Source: Caryophanales bacterium (lineage in GTDB: Bacteria; Bacillota; Bacilli; Bacillales; Amphibacillaceae). Taken from it: a stretch of DNA of 64,000 nt. Both the position numbers and the translations under genes were made by a program. Under the pieces are notes generated by a model. The model was not told the DNA's origin. It was given only the letters and a program-made list of their open reading frames with translations, and searched no databases. Numbering within the stretch: the first letter of the stretch is position 1; every line of letters begins with the position of its first letter. The stretch spans positions 1 to 64,000 of the forward strand of contig JAPFDS010000070.1 in assembly GCA_026168805.1 (NCBI GenBank), given 5' to 3'. Shown here one piece after another: positions 26,907 through 35,506 of this stretch.

Positions 26907-27341
26907 GTGGAAAACAAGAAACAACAGCTGAAAAAGCTAAAAAATGAACGAGGCTTAACACTTGTTGAGCTACTAGCAGTTATTGTTATTTTAGGGATTA
27001 TCGCAACAATCGCATTTGTCATGATTGGGAATGTGATGGATAATGCGAAAAAAGATGCACACATTGCGAATGCGCAACAGATGATTGCTTCGGCGAAGTT
27101 GTATGAGGCGAGTGGTGGAAACCTTGATTCTGGTGATTCAGTAACATATAAAACTTTACATGATGATGGGTTGATAGAAAAAATAACGGATCCTTGGACA
27201 AAGGATATAATTGAACCGAATGAAGATGATAAAGTAGAGAAAAAAGATGGAGGTTATAAAGTTACTTTATCTGGTGAATCAAGCATAACAGCAACTGAAG
27301 AAGATCTTAACAAAGGAGATTATGATGAGATCTTCGACTAA
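26907..27341 (+). CDS. Major type IV pilin
   Basis: A prepilin of 144 residues. The basic leader ends at ERG, cleaved before LTLVELLAVIVILGIIATIA, with the Glu5 needed for assembly present. The mature C-terminal domain is small, acidic and cysteine-free. The start is GTG at 26907 with GGAGG 8 nt upstream. It is separated from PilC by 127 nt and from PilM by a strong hairpin at 27374-27415, so the pilin message may be stabilised separately. It is the likely substrate of the peptidase at 20173-20925 and the best candidate for the main pilus subunit. Confidence 0.9.
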   Translation: MENKKQQLKKLKNERGLTLVELLAVIVILGIIATIAFVMIGNVMDNAKKDAHIANAQQMIASAKLYEASGGNLDSGDSVTYKTLHDDGLIEKITDPWTKDIIEPNEDDKVEKKDGGYKVTLSGESSITATEEDLNKGDYDEIFD

Positions 27342-27373
27342 AATCAATAAGCTATCATAATTTTCTCCCAACC

Positions 27374-27415
27374 TAGCACTCTCTCGACGGGTTCACCCCG
27401 TTGAGAGCTCTGCTA
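27374..27415 (+). promoter_or_regulatory. Long hairpin between pilin and PilM genes
   Basis: CTCTCGACGGG and CCCGTTGAGAG form an 11-bp stem with one wobble pair, enclosed by an outer AGCA/TGCT stem. It is not followed by a T-tract, so it fits an RNA-stabilising or processing hairpin at the pilin 3' end rather than a full terminator. Confidence 0.6.
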
Positions 27416-27465
27416 AGTTCTATACATATGATAGACTAAAAGGATAAGCGAAAGGAGTGAAGTGA

Positions 27466-28455
27466 ATGTTTTCATTTGGTAAAGCAAAGAGTGTTGTCAA
27501 TATCGTTATAGAAGATTATGTCATTCGCATGGTTGAGAATAATGGGAAGGACTTTACTTCAATTAAACGCCTCGCTGAGAAAAAACTTCCACCGAATGTC
27601 GTCGAAAAAGGAAAAATTGTCGATGATGTTCAATTTTATGAAACAATGAAAGAATTTGTCGATGAACAAAATATGAAAGGTAAGTCTGTGCAATTTTATG
27701 TCCCTCATTCATTAGTCATTATGCGTGAACTCCAAATTCCTGATTCTGTTATTCAAGCAGAAGTTAAACAATATATTACGATGGAAATTGGCGACTCGAT
27801 TCACTTCCCTTTCAATAATCCCATTTTTGATGTGTACCATACGATCGGTGAAGAAACGGTTGAAAAAGCGACTGTTTTCGCTGCTCCTGAAGATGAGATT
27901 ATGAAATATATCCATGTGTTTCATGATGTGAAACTCAAACCCATTGCTGTGGACGTGCAAGCGCTTGGAATCTATCGCTATTTTTATGATGACCCAGCTT
28001 CGATTGACCAAGAAAATATCTATTTGTTTTTAGAACTGAATTTAACATCCGCAAATATAAGTATTTTTTCCAATCATTATTTGGAATTTTTACGTTTTCA
28101 ATCGTTAAACATACATAATACCGATTGGCAACCAACGAGTGACGAAGATATTGATTGGGTATTTACGGGTGATGAACAATATTTACAAGGGCTCATTTCA
28201 GATCAAATCAATGAAATCGAACGTATTATGAACTTTTACCAATTCTCTATTCATAGTGGGGAAAAGTCAGTTACGGATATTGTTTTATTAGGTGACATGC
28301 CACATCTAGAGGACGTTCGCGCTGGTTTAAATGAACAATACACTTTACCAGTGAAAACATTGTCTGTCGGCCCGTTACCGATTCGAGAAATAGTTAATCC
28401 GGCATATATTCCCGCACTAGGACTTGCCTTAAAGGGAGGTCAAACCGATGCCTAG
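27466..28455 (+). CDS. pilM: Pilus assembly protein PilM
   Basis: Cytoplasmic actin-like ATPase of 329 residues that connects the motor side of the pilus machine to PilN. The N-terminal VVNIVIEDYVIRMVE strand pair and the later VLIMRELQIP-like and IVLLGDMPHLEDVRAGL phosphate-binding blocks fit the PilM/FtsA fold. GAAAGGAGTGAAGTGA precedes the ATG. The gene overlaps the PilN gene by 8 nt, a conserved arrangement that supports stoichiometric synthesis. Confidence 0.88.
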   Translation: MFSFGKAKSVVNIVIEDYVIRMVENNGKDFTSIKRLAEKKLPPNVVEKGKIVDDVQFYETMKEFVDEQNMKGKSVQFYVPHSLVIMRELQIPDSVIQAEVKQYITMEIGDSIHFPFNNPIFDVYHTIGEETVEKATVFAAPEDEIMKYIHVFHDVKLKPIAVDVQALGIYRYFYDDPASIDQENIYLFLELNLTSANISIFSNHYLEFLRFQSLNIHNTDWQPTSDEDIDWVFTGDEQYLQGLISDQINEIERIMNFYQFSIHSGEKSVTDIVLLGDMPHLEDVRAGLNEQYTLPVKTLSVGPLPIREIVNPAYIPALGLALKGGQTDA

Positions 28456-29050
28456 ACCATTACCTGATGTCAATTTACTACCTAAAATTGAACGAAACAC
28501 GACCAGTCATTTTACAATCTTTATCGGACTAATCGTCGCACTTGTCGTTGCCTATGGACTCATTGGTTTTTATTATTTTACAACGAAAAGTAGTTTACAA
28601 GATGAACAAGCTACATATACACAAATCTCCCAGGATAACGAAGTGCTAGAGGCACAAATTGATCAGTCTCTTTCAAGTGATGATGTGGATATTAGTGATA
28701 TTTTTTCTTTTATTGAAGGGGTAAATATGCGTACGTCCTACTTTTTAGAAGAAATTGATGAACTCCTTCCAGATGACAGCTATGTAAGCGAGTATGTATA
28801 TAATGATTTTTCGAGTGAAATAATGGTTCATTTCGAGACATTTGATGATATTTCTGCGTATACGACAAGCTTACGTGAGTCTTCTTTTTCAAAGGACATA
28901 TTCGTCGATGAGATTGAAACATTTGATCCGATGGAAGATGAACGTGAAGGGTTCGACCGATATTTACACGAAACTCCACGCCATGAAACGACATTTACCA
29001 TCGACTTGAACGAACAGGTCCTGAGAGGAGTGCATGAACGTCATGAATGA
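28448..29050 (+). CDS. pilN: Pilus assembly protein PilN
   Basis: Bitopic membrane protein of 200 residues. The N-terminus starts MPRPLPDVNLLPKIERN, containing the INLLP-type motif by which PilN docks into PilM. One membrane segment (about 20-45) is followed by a short coiled coil and an alpha/beta periplasm-facing domain with SYVSEYVYNDFSSEIMVHFE. The C-terminal part is unusually acidic. It overlaps PilM upstream and the PilO-like gene downstream (17 nt). Confidence 0.86.
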   Translation: MPRPLPDVNLLPKIERNTTSHFTIFIGLIVALVVAYGLIGFYYFTTKSSLQDEQATYTQISQDNEVLEAQIDQSLSSDDVDISDIFSFIEGVNMRTSYFLEEIDELLPDDSYVSEYVYNDFSSEIMVHFETFDDISAYTTSLRESSFSKDIFVDEIETFDPMEDEREGFDRYLHETPRHETTFTIDLNEQVLRGVHERHE

Positions 29051-29753
29051 TTTTTTCCAAGAAAATAAACGAATTTTATTTATCATGATTGGCTTTTTCG
29101 CACTCTTTGCTCTCGTCCTAACATTTTTTATCGTTCGCCCACAAATAGATGATTTGAAAAAAGAAGAAGAAAAAGTCGCTCAAGCGCGAGCACAAGAAAA
29201 GGCATTGCAAAACCAATTGGACGGACTCGATGACGAATCAACAAATATTGATGTGGAGCAATTATTGCTGGAAAAACAAGTACCAACTGCACCGAACATA
29301 GATGAATATATTTTATCGCTGCAACAGCTAGAACAATACGCAAACAGTCATATTGAACAAGTGCGCTTTACGTATGACAGTAGTATTGACGTTCTTGATG
29401 AAGATGAAGACGAAGAAGAAACAGATGATGCTACGATTCAGGAAGCAGAAGAAGCATTGGAAGAAGAATTAACGGACGAATTTGGTGAGGATTTTTTTGA
29501 TGGAGAACAACCTCCTACCTTTTTAAAAGAAATTCCGGATGGATTAGAAGTGATTACGGTGAACGTTGTCGCCATCGTCCCTTCATATGAAGAGCTCGTC
29601 AATTTGGTGCGAGCGATTGAAGACCAGGATCGTATTTCGATTGTTAGCCGGATGCGCGCTGCTTTCCAAACGGATGAAGAAGAATTATTTGATGACGAGG
29701 AAGAGCTAATCGGTTTAGAGTTTGAAGTTACAACATTTTATTATGCGGAGTAA
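29034..29753 (+). CDS. PilO-like pilus protein
   Basis: Bitopic protein of 239 residues with a membrane segment at about 14-36, a Lys/Glu/Gln-rich coiled coil (about 40-65), and a C-terminal PilO-like domain. The domain includes the strand GLEVITVNVVAIVPSYEELVNLVRAIEDQDRI, typical of PilO. An Asp/Glu-rich loop at about 120-155 interrupts the domain, making it longer than usual. GAGAGGAGTGC precedes the ATG. It is the expected partner of PilN in the alignment complex. Confidence 0.85.
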   Translation: MNVMNDFFQENKRILFIMIGFFALFALVLTFFIVRPQIDDLKKEEEKVAQARAQEKALQNQLDGLDDESTNIDVEQLLLEKQVPTAPNIDEYILSLQQLEQYANSHIEQVRFTYDSSIDVLDEDEDEEETDDATIQEAEEALEEELTDEFGEDFFDGEQPPTFLKEIPDGLEVITVNVVAIVPSYEELVNLVRAIEDQDRISIVSRMRAAFQTDEEELFDDEEELIGLEFEVTTFYYAE

Positions 29754-29770
29754 AAGGAGAGCACACGCCT

Positions 29771-30199
29771 ATGAATGAACGATTTCATAATGAAAAAGGT
29801 CTCACATTAGTTGAAGTCCTTGCATCAATCGTCATTTTATCGATTGTCGTTACGACATTCTTACTCGTGTTTTCTCAAACAGCAAAAACGACGAAACAAT
29901 CCGAAGAAAAAGTCGATGCCACATATGTTGCGCAAACGGAAATGGAAAATATGTATGAAATGAGTCAAGATTATACGTTAGATGAAACATATGAGTCATT
30001 AAAAGATGACTATACAAGAACTTCAAAAGATGGATGGGAACGCTTTGAAAAAGACAATAATGACGAAAATTTCCACATAACAATCAGCTTTAATGATCTT
30101 GATACAGGAATGACCCGCGTCGTAATCGAAGTCGAAAGTACCATCGAAAATGATCCAACAAAAGCACATATGGAAAATCTGTATAAATGGAAGGAGTGA
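29771..30199 (+). CDS. Minor prepilin (PilV/ComGD-like)
   Basis: A 142-residue prepilin with a short leader ending EKG before LTLVEVLASIVILSIVVTTFL. Glu5 is present. The mature domain includes the YVAQTEMENMYEM block common in PilV/GspI-like minor pilins. AAAGGAGAGCACACGCC precedes the ATG. It probably forms part of the pilus tip complex with the next two products. Confidence 0.86.
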   Translation: MNERFHNEKGLTLVEVLASIVILSIVVTTFLLVFSQTAKTTKQSEEKVDATYVAQTEMENMYEMSQDYTLDETYESLKDDYTRTSKDGWERFEKDNNDENFHITISFNDLDTGMTRVVIEVESTIENDPTKAHMENLYKWKE

Positions 30200-30205
30200 T
30201 CGCTC

Positions 30206-30664
30206 GTGAAGAAACGGTTGAATAATGAACACGGCCTGACACTTGCCGAACTCCTTGCGACACTCGTCATTGGTTCCTTAATTATCATTCTAATTATGTC
30301 TGCATTTATTTTTGTCCAAAAACAATTTACGACACAAAAAGGCAGCTTACAGGAAAATACAGATATTTCGATTGCACTAAAAAGCATCACACGAGACGCA
30401 CGTGCTGCGGATGTAATTACCATTGTTGACGCCCAGACAATCGCATTCGAATTGTCTCCTGACGAAACCGTTACATATACGTTGACGGATGGTATTCTTA
30501 CAAAAAATGATAGCAATTATATTTATGATATTGATACATTTCTTGTCGAGAAAGAAACTTCAAGTAAATTTAAAATAACAATTAAGGGCAATTCCGGAAA
30601 AGAAACGTCCACACAAATCGTACAACGAGGTGGTGAAAGCAATGAACAAAAGGATGAGTACTAA
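30206..30664 (+). CDS. Minor prepilin (PilW/ComGF-like)
   Basis: A 152-residue prepilin with leader ending EHG, then LTLAELLATLVIGSLIIILIMSA. Glu5 is present. The rest has the IALKSITRDARAADVITI and IAFELSPDETVTYTLTDGIL strands typical of PilW/GspJ-like proteins. The start is GTG at 30206 with AAGGAGTG upstream. It overlaps the next gene by 23 nt. Confidence 0.86.
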   Translation: MKKRLNNEHGLTLAELLATLVIGSLIIILIMSAFIFVQKQFTTQKGSLQENTDISIALKSITRDARAADVITIVDAQTIAFELSPDETVTYTLTDGILTKNDSNYIYDIDTFLVEKETSSKFKITIKGNSGKETSTQIVQRGGESNEQKDEY

Positions 30665-32180
30665 CGAAAAAGGATTTACATTAATCGGTGTATTAGCTGT
30701 GTTTACCATTATATCCGTTTTCGGTATGAGCCTTGTTATGCTTTCTATAACGTCCGTCAAAACATCCAACACCGAACACGACGATCAATCTGTTTTCTAT
30801 ATCGCCGAAGCCGGGGCGAATTATATGGTGAATGAGATTGAGCAAGAGGTATATGATATATATGACTCAAATAGTAATTTAACGAAAGAAGAGTTTTTCA
30901 TTAAACTTTCTAACACCCTATCTAGAAAAGAAACAACATATGATAATTTTGAAAAGGTTAACGGAGAATTACCTATTGCGTCAATTTCAATTACTCCATT
31001 CACTGACGAAAAACAAAGGTCATACAAAGTTACTTCTAAAGGTACGATCCATGACCAAGAACGAACTGTTGAAAAAACAATAACCGTAGATTGGCCTGAA
31101 GAAGAGGAAAGTGAAGAAGGTATTGGTGAACTGCCTCCTTTTGCAGTGTTTTTAAGTGGTGGCAGTGAAAAAAGTTATGACTTAGAGAACGGTGTAATCA
31201 TTGGAGACATTGGTATTGTATCAGACACTAGAAGAGGGATTAAGATACAAGATGGAAGTGGTGTAACAATTAAAGGAGACATTTATGTCCCTGATGCTAA
31301 TCCAAATATTATCAAGAACCCACACTATATTGACGTAAACATTAAAGCAATTGATCCAACATATACAATACCGACATTACCAGCCTTTCCTGATTTTCCA
31401 AAAAACGTAACAATGCCCCCAGATGAATACTACGAGAATTCAAATGGTAATAAAACAAAGGTTATAAAAGATTATAAATTATTGATCGATAACTATATAA
31501 CGAATAATTATACATTAATAATGACTGAAGACCTGAAGTTTAGTGAGATTAAATTAAATGAAAACAATACACTTTATATTGATACAGGTTCAGAAGATCG
31601 CTCTATTATTGTTGATAAATTAAATCTTAAAAATGGACACATAATACTCAATGGTTCAGGTAATGTAACATTTTATGTAACAGACGAAATTGTTATGAAA
31701 AGTGGGAGTTCAATAAATGCTGAAGGAGACATTAATAAAATTAATATCTTTTATAAAGGGAAAGAAGAATTAAATTTAAAGGGCGATACAAGTATTTACG
31801 GTTCAATTTTTGCAAAAAAAGCTAAAATTAAACTCCAAGGTAGTTCAAAAATAATTGGAAATATTTTCTCGAGTGGAGAAGAAATTGAACTTCAAGGTGG
31901 CACTCATGCAAGCTCACAACTCATTTTAGCCCCTAACGCAAAAGTTAGACTGAATGGAAGTGGGGCTGTGAATGGAATGATTATTTCTGAAAGATTCAAA
32001 CTCCAAGGTGGTGGAACCGTCACCTTTGACGAACCTTTCGTTCTGGACGGTCCTATATCTCCTGCCGCCCTGGGTAAACAAAATCCAGGAAATGGCGGAA
32101 ATGCTGGTGGTAGTGATTCAAATGGAAATAATTCAGGACCTAATATTTCTACAAGCCCTATAAAAGAACTTGATGATTAA
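30642..32180 (+). CDS. PilX-like protein with C-terminal beta-helix domain
   Basis: The 512-residue protein starts with a prepilin-like signal (EKG, then FTLIGVLAVFTIISVFGMSLVM) but has Gly where Glu5 is expected, as in several PilX/GspK-type tip subunits. Up to about residue 145 it is PilX-like. From about 165 to 480 it has a repetitive strand pattern (GNVTFYVTDEIVMKSGSSINAEGDINKI, GSIFAKKAKIKLQGSSKIIGNIFSSGEEIEL written in part) like DUF7305 or polymer-forming bactofilin-type beta-helices, then a Gly/Asn-rich tail. The ATG at 30642 is chosen because GAGGTGGTG lies upstream. It is the last gene of the pilus operon and a candidate adhesin-like tip protein. Confidence 0.8.
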   Translation: MNKRMSTNEKGFTLIGVLAVFTIISVFGMSLVMLSITSVKTSNTEHDDQSVFYIAEAGANYMVNEIEQEVYDIYDSNSNLTKEEFFIKLSNTLSRKETTYDNFEKVNGELPIASISITPFTDEKQRSYKVTSKGTIHDQERTVEKTITVDWPEEEESEEGIGELPPFAVFLSGGSEKSYDLENGVIIGDIGIVSDTRRGIKIQDGSGVTIKGDIYVPDANPNIIKNPHYIDVNIKAIDPTYTIPTLPAFPDFPKNVTMPPDEYYENSNGNKTKVIKDYKLLIDNYITNNYTLIMTEDLKFSEIKLNENNTLYIDTGSEDRSIIVDKLNLKNGHIILNGSGNVTFYVTDEIVMKSGSSINAEGDINKINIFYKGKEELNLKGDTSIYGSIFAKKAKIKLQGSSKIIGNIFSSGEEIELQGGTHASSQLILAPNAKVRLNGSGAVNGMIISERFKLQGGGTVTFDEPFVLDGPISPAALGKQNPGNGGNAGGSDSNGNNSGPNISTSPIKELDD

Positions 32181-32216
32181 GTAACTAATACGTATAGATA
32201 CAAGAAGGGATACGAT

Positions 32217-32807
32217 ATGAAAAGCAATTTCACTCCACTCCCAAAACAATTTTACAATCAACCAACCCTTGATCTAGCACAGAACTTACTCGGCCACATT
32301 CTCGTACACGAGGCGTCTGAAGGAACTTCTGCTGGGGTGATTGTGGAAACAGAGGCGTATCTTGGTGAAAATGATCAAGCTGCGCATAGTTTTAAGAACC
32401 GGCGGACGAAACGAACGGAAATTATGTTTGGGCCACCAGGACACGCGTATATCTATCAGATGCATACGCACCATTTAGTCAACGTAGTTAGCGGTGAGGA
32501 AGGCACTCCTCATGCGGTGTTAATTCGTGCGCTAGAACCTGTTGCTGGAATTGATCTCATGCTCCAACGACGTCCAGTTGACAAATGCACAAACTTAACA
32601 AGTGGTCCTGGAAAACTAACGAAAGCTATGGGCATTACAAAGGCAGACTACGGACGAACACTGCTAGAGCCTCCATTATTTATTGCTGAAGGTGAGAAAC
32701 CTTCCACCATTCAAGTAGGTACACGTATTGGAATTGATAACTCCGGCGAAGCTAAAGATTATCCGTACCGCTTCTGGATAAAAGACAATCCATATGTATC
32801 CAAGTAA
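32217..32807 (+). CDS. DNA-3-methyladenine glycosylase (AAG/Mpg type)
   Basis: Base-excision repair glycosylase of 196 residues that removes alkylated purines. ETEAYLG carries Glu46 and Tyr48, and AAHS carries His57, matching the human AAG active site E125, Y127 and H136 in spacing. FGPPGHAYIYQ and the LTSGPGKLTKAMGI motif are also present. AAGGGATACGAT precedes the ATG. It lies 36 nt after the pilus operon, so readthrough is possible, but no functional link is evident. Confidence 0.94.
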   Translation: MKSNFTPLPKQFYNQPTLDLAQNLLGHILVHEASEGTSAGVIVETEAYLGENDQAAHSFKNRRTKRTEIMFGPPGHAYIYQMHTHHLVNVVSGEEGTPHAVLIRALEPVAGIDLMLQRRPVDKCTNLTSGPGKLTKAMGITKADYGRTLLEPPLFIAEGEKPSTIQVGTRIGIDNSGEAKDYPYRFWIKDNPYVSK

Positions 32808-32890
32808 TCCTATGACACATGGTAGCTGTAGCATCATAGCCCTTAGGGTTTTACAAATCAATGATGTTTACTACTGACTTGTAAGAAATG

Positions 32891-32941
32891 ACACAACAAC
32901 ACACAAACGAATGCTATGCATATAGTTTGTGTGTTGTTGTC
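32891..32941. terminator. Long hairpin between convergent genes
   Basis: ACAACAACACACAAAC and GTTTGTGTGTTGTTGT form a perfect 16-bp stem around 16 nt. It lies between the convergent glycosylase and amidohydrolase genes; the T-tract is weak, so it may act mainly as an RNA 3'-end barrier. Confidence 0.65.
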
Positions 32942-32953
32942 TTTCATATGAAG

Positions 32954-34132
32954 TTAACGATTTAAATAATTCATTGCGAATGCACTCATTGCTGTAATGC
33001 CGGTTGGTATTGCCTTTTCATCGAAAATGATTTCGGGATTGTGTAATCCTTTTCTACTTTGTTCTGTTTCATTTCCTGTTCCTAACCGGAAAAGCATCCC
33101 TTTTACCTCTTGTAAATAGAATGCGAAGTCTTCCCCGCCTAGAGAAGGTTCTAATAGGTATTCCACTGCATCTTCTCCGAGACTTTCTGTTACAGTTTGC
33201 TCCATTAAATCAACAAGTTCTGCATCATTGATGACCGGTGGTGAACCTTCTTCGAAAATCACTTTCGCAGATGCATTATATGCTTTAGCAATATTTTCAG
33301 CAATTTCAGTCATAGCTGTGTGAATTTGCTCACTCACGCGGGTTTCTAATGTGCGAACAGTTCCAGATATCGTTACTTCTTTTGCGATAATATTATCCGC
33401 AGTTCCACCATGAATTTGGCCGACCGTCACTACAGCAGAATCAAGTGGCGCTAGTTTTCTTGATACAATCCGCTGTAGACCGTCTGTAATTTGCGTGGCA
33501 ACTGGAATTGGATCGACGCTTTTATGGGGGTGTGCAGCGTGTCCACCATCACCAAAGACGTTAATTTCAAATCGATTGGAAGAGGCCATAATTGCTTCAT
33601 GACGAATGCCAATTTTACCGGCATCTGTCTCCGGCCAAGTGTGCAAGCAAATAATATGATCAACTTCTGGTTCAGTTAAAACTCCTTGTTTAAGCATCAT
33701 TTTGGCACCTTGCATTGTTTCTTCTGCGGGCTGAAAAATGAATTTAACTTTTCCTTTAAATGAATCTTTCATATCATGAAGCACAAGTGCTGCACCTAAT
33801 AATACGGACGTATGCAAGTCGTGCCCGCAAGCATGCATTTTACCGGGTGTTTTTGAAGAGAAGTCTAATCCTGTTTCCTCTTTAATGGGTAGTGCATCGA
33901 TATCTGCTCGAATGCCTAAGGTTGGTCCGTCGCCGTTTCCAGTTAATAATCCTATAATACCAGTACCGCCAGGACACTTTTCTAACTTTATATCCGTTTC
34001 TTTTAACGTGTCATAAATTAATTCTGTAGTATTGTATTCCTCTAGACTTAATTCTGGGTTTTCATGTATTAAACGACGAATCCGAATGATATCTTCTAAG
34101 ATATGATCGACTTTCTCATGTAGATTTTCCAT
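32954..34132 (-). CDS. M20 family amidohydrolase
   Basis: A zinc (or manganese) metallopeptidase of 392 residues of the hippurate/N-acyl-amino-acid amidohydrolase type. Metal ligands are visible: C102 and H104 in MHACGHD, E137/E138 in FQPAEE, H164 in CLHTW, and H364 in GLHNPEI near the C-terminus. The dimerisation domain lies at about 185-300. GGAGGGTAAAA precedes the ATG. It probably releases amino acids from N-acyl forms in the cytosol; the exact acyl group cannot be inferred. It stands alone. Confidence 0.92.
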   Translation of the reverse strand: MENLHEKVDHILEDIIRIRRLIHENPELSLEEYNTTELIYDTLKETDIKLEKCPGGTGIIGLLTGNGDGPTLGIRADIDALPIKEETGLDFSSKTPGKMHACGHDLHTSVLLGAALVLHDMKDSFKGKVKFIFQPAEETMQGAKMMLKQGVLTEPEVDHIICLHTWPETDAGKIGIRHEAIMASSNRFEINVFGDGGHAAHPHKSVDPIPVATQITDGLQRIVSRKLAPLDSAVVTVGQIHGGTADNIIAKEVTISGTVRTLETRVSEQIHTAMTEIAENIAKAYNASAKVIFEEGSPPVINDAELVDLMEQTVTESLGEDAVEYLLEPSLGGEDFAFYLQEVKGMLFRLGTGNETEQSRKGLHNPEIIFDEKAIPTGITAMSAFAMNYLNR

Positions 34133-34298
34133 TTTTACCCTCCTAATAAAATCTTAACTTCTTGGAACCCAGTAATCTCTAAATGATATAACTTTATTTT
34201 TTATTCGTCAATAGATTATTTGATTGTTAGGTCTACTTCGAAGGTTCTGATAACTCTTGTTAAGCAGTTTGGTTATGTATGTATAATCAACCATAAAA

Positions 34299-34333
34299 AA
34301 ACCTGTTTCCAGGAAATCCTGAAACAGGTTTTT
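34299..34333. terminator. Strong bidirectional terminator
   Basis: AACCTGTTTC and GAAACAGGTT form a perfect 10-bp stem, with A and T runs on both sides, at the 3' end of the 34332-34607 gene. Confidence 0.85.
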
Positions 34334-34607
34334 ATGCTTCACTTAAAAGCATGAATGCTTCATGCGCTTGTTTTTGTACGTCTGACTCGCTGCGATATGC
34401 CTGCAATTGAAGGCCATCTGCACAGGGTGAAAATAAACTAGCAATGTCTTGTAGTGAAGTAAGTATTGTGTATTCTTGATCATTCAATATGCTGTAATCA
34501 ATCTCTCGACTAAACAAAATGGTAAAGTGATTGGCAAAGATGTCGGTCGTTATTTTTTCATCAATATAGTTTTTTATGAGATCTACAATTTTTTCTCGAT
34601 CACTCAT
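34332..34607 (-). CDS. Small cytosolic protein, immunity-protein-like
   Basis: The 91-residue protein starts MSDREKIVDLIKNYIDEKIT, followed by DIFANHFTILFSREID and YTILTSLQDIASLFSPC. This helix pattern resembles colicin-immunity-type small helical proteins, but the match is only by eye. I place the start at 34607 because AAGGAGAGC precedes it at correct spacing; the longer frame lacks a site. It has no signal peptide. It lies 45 nt downstream of the PepSY genes in the same orientation and may be the last gene of that operon. Confidence 0.6.
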   Translation of the reverse strand: MSDREKIVDLIKNYIDEKITTDIFANHFTILFSREIDYSILNDQEYTILTSLQDIASLFSPCADGLQLQAYRSESDVQKQAHEAFMLLSEA

Positions 34608-34652
34608 GTTTATGCTCTCCTTATTACACGCATTCTTACAACACATACATTT

Positions 34653-35414
34653 TTAGTCTCTGTCTTCTTCAAAAGAAACAATGTCACCTGTGTGTATATT
34701 GATCTCGAGTTCATATTCGATATCGCCATCTTCTAATTCGATTTCAAATACGTCGTCATCTCTTTCGACTTCGGTCACGATCCCTGAAGCGTGTTCTTTA
34801 GCGATTGCAATCGCTTCTTCTATCGTTAGGGAAGATGTGTTTTCAACCGCATCTTCTTGTGTAAGTTCAATCGTTTCTTTTTTTGCTTCTTTTTTCGATC
34901 CTTTTTTTACTTCTTTTTCATATTCAACGATTTCGCCTGTTACTGCATCGATATCAAATTCGTATTTAGTGGTACCTTCAACCAGCTCAATATCATAGAT
35001 TTTCTGTCCATCATTATTTTCTAATTCGATGTCATGTACGGTGGCATTCGGTATCTTTTCACTAGCAATTGCCAGTGCTTCTTCTTCTGTAATCACTTGA
35101 TCGGATGATTGTTGAGTATGTTTTTCTTTGTCTTCTTTTTCAAATTCGGTAATTTCGCCCGTTGTTGCTTCTATTTCAAATTCATATTTAATTCCTTCAT
35201 TTTCGATTTCAATGTCATAGTAAGAGTTGTTGTTGTCTTCTTCTAATTCAGCTGATGTAATGTTTCCGTCAACTTCAGCAAGGGCGATTTCTTTTGCTTG
35301 ATCCATCGTTATTGAATGGCTTGATTCAGAACTTGTTCCAGAGTCACTCGCAAACACTACGCTTCCTGCAACTAATACTCCTGCTGCCGCTACAGCAATG
35401 ATCCACTTTTTCAT
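34653..35414 (-). CDS. Secreted protein with three PepSY domains
   Basis: The 253-residue protein has a signal peptide (cleavage near VFASD) and three consecutive PepSY domains, each with the pattern T..(E/Q)A..IA...., a YDIE(I/L) strand and a Y-E-(F/L)-(E/D)-I-(E/D/N)-..TGEI closing hairpin, at about 33-93, 103-165 and 195-253. PepSY domains bind or inhibit proteases or act as sensors at the cell surface. The start at 35414 follows CAAGGAGAGATACTG. The neighbouring PepSY protein and two-component genes match the B. subtilis ykoGHIJ layout. Confidence 0.88.
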   Translation of the reverse strand: MKKWIIAVAAAGVLVAGSVVFASDSGTSSESSHSITMDQAKEIALAEVDGNITSAELEEDNNNSYYDIEIENEGIKYEFEIEATTGEITEFEKEDKEKHTQQSSDQVITEEEALAIASEKIPNATVHDIELENNDGQKIYDIELVEGTTKYEFDIDAVTGEIVEYEKEVKKGSKKEAKKETIELTQEDAVENTSSLTIEEAIAIAKEHASGIVTEVERDDDVFEIELEDGDIEYELEINIHTGDIVSFEEDRD

Positions 35415-35506
35415 CAGTATCTCTCCTTGTATTTTTTTGACTATATTCATCATACAAAGAGAAGATGAGAAGAGATTGAGAAGTTTATTAGAAATTGATG
35501 AGAAAG

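Noticed and set aside
34332..34607. Firm call as colicin-type immunity protein
   Set aside because: The resemblance is only in helix pattern, and no toxin gene lies next to it.
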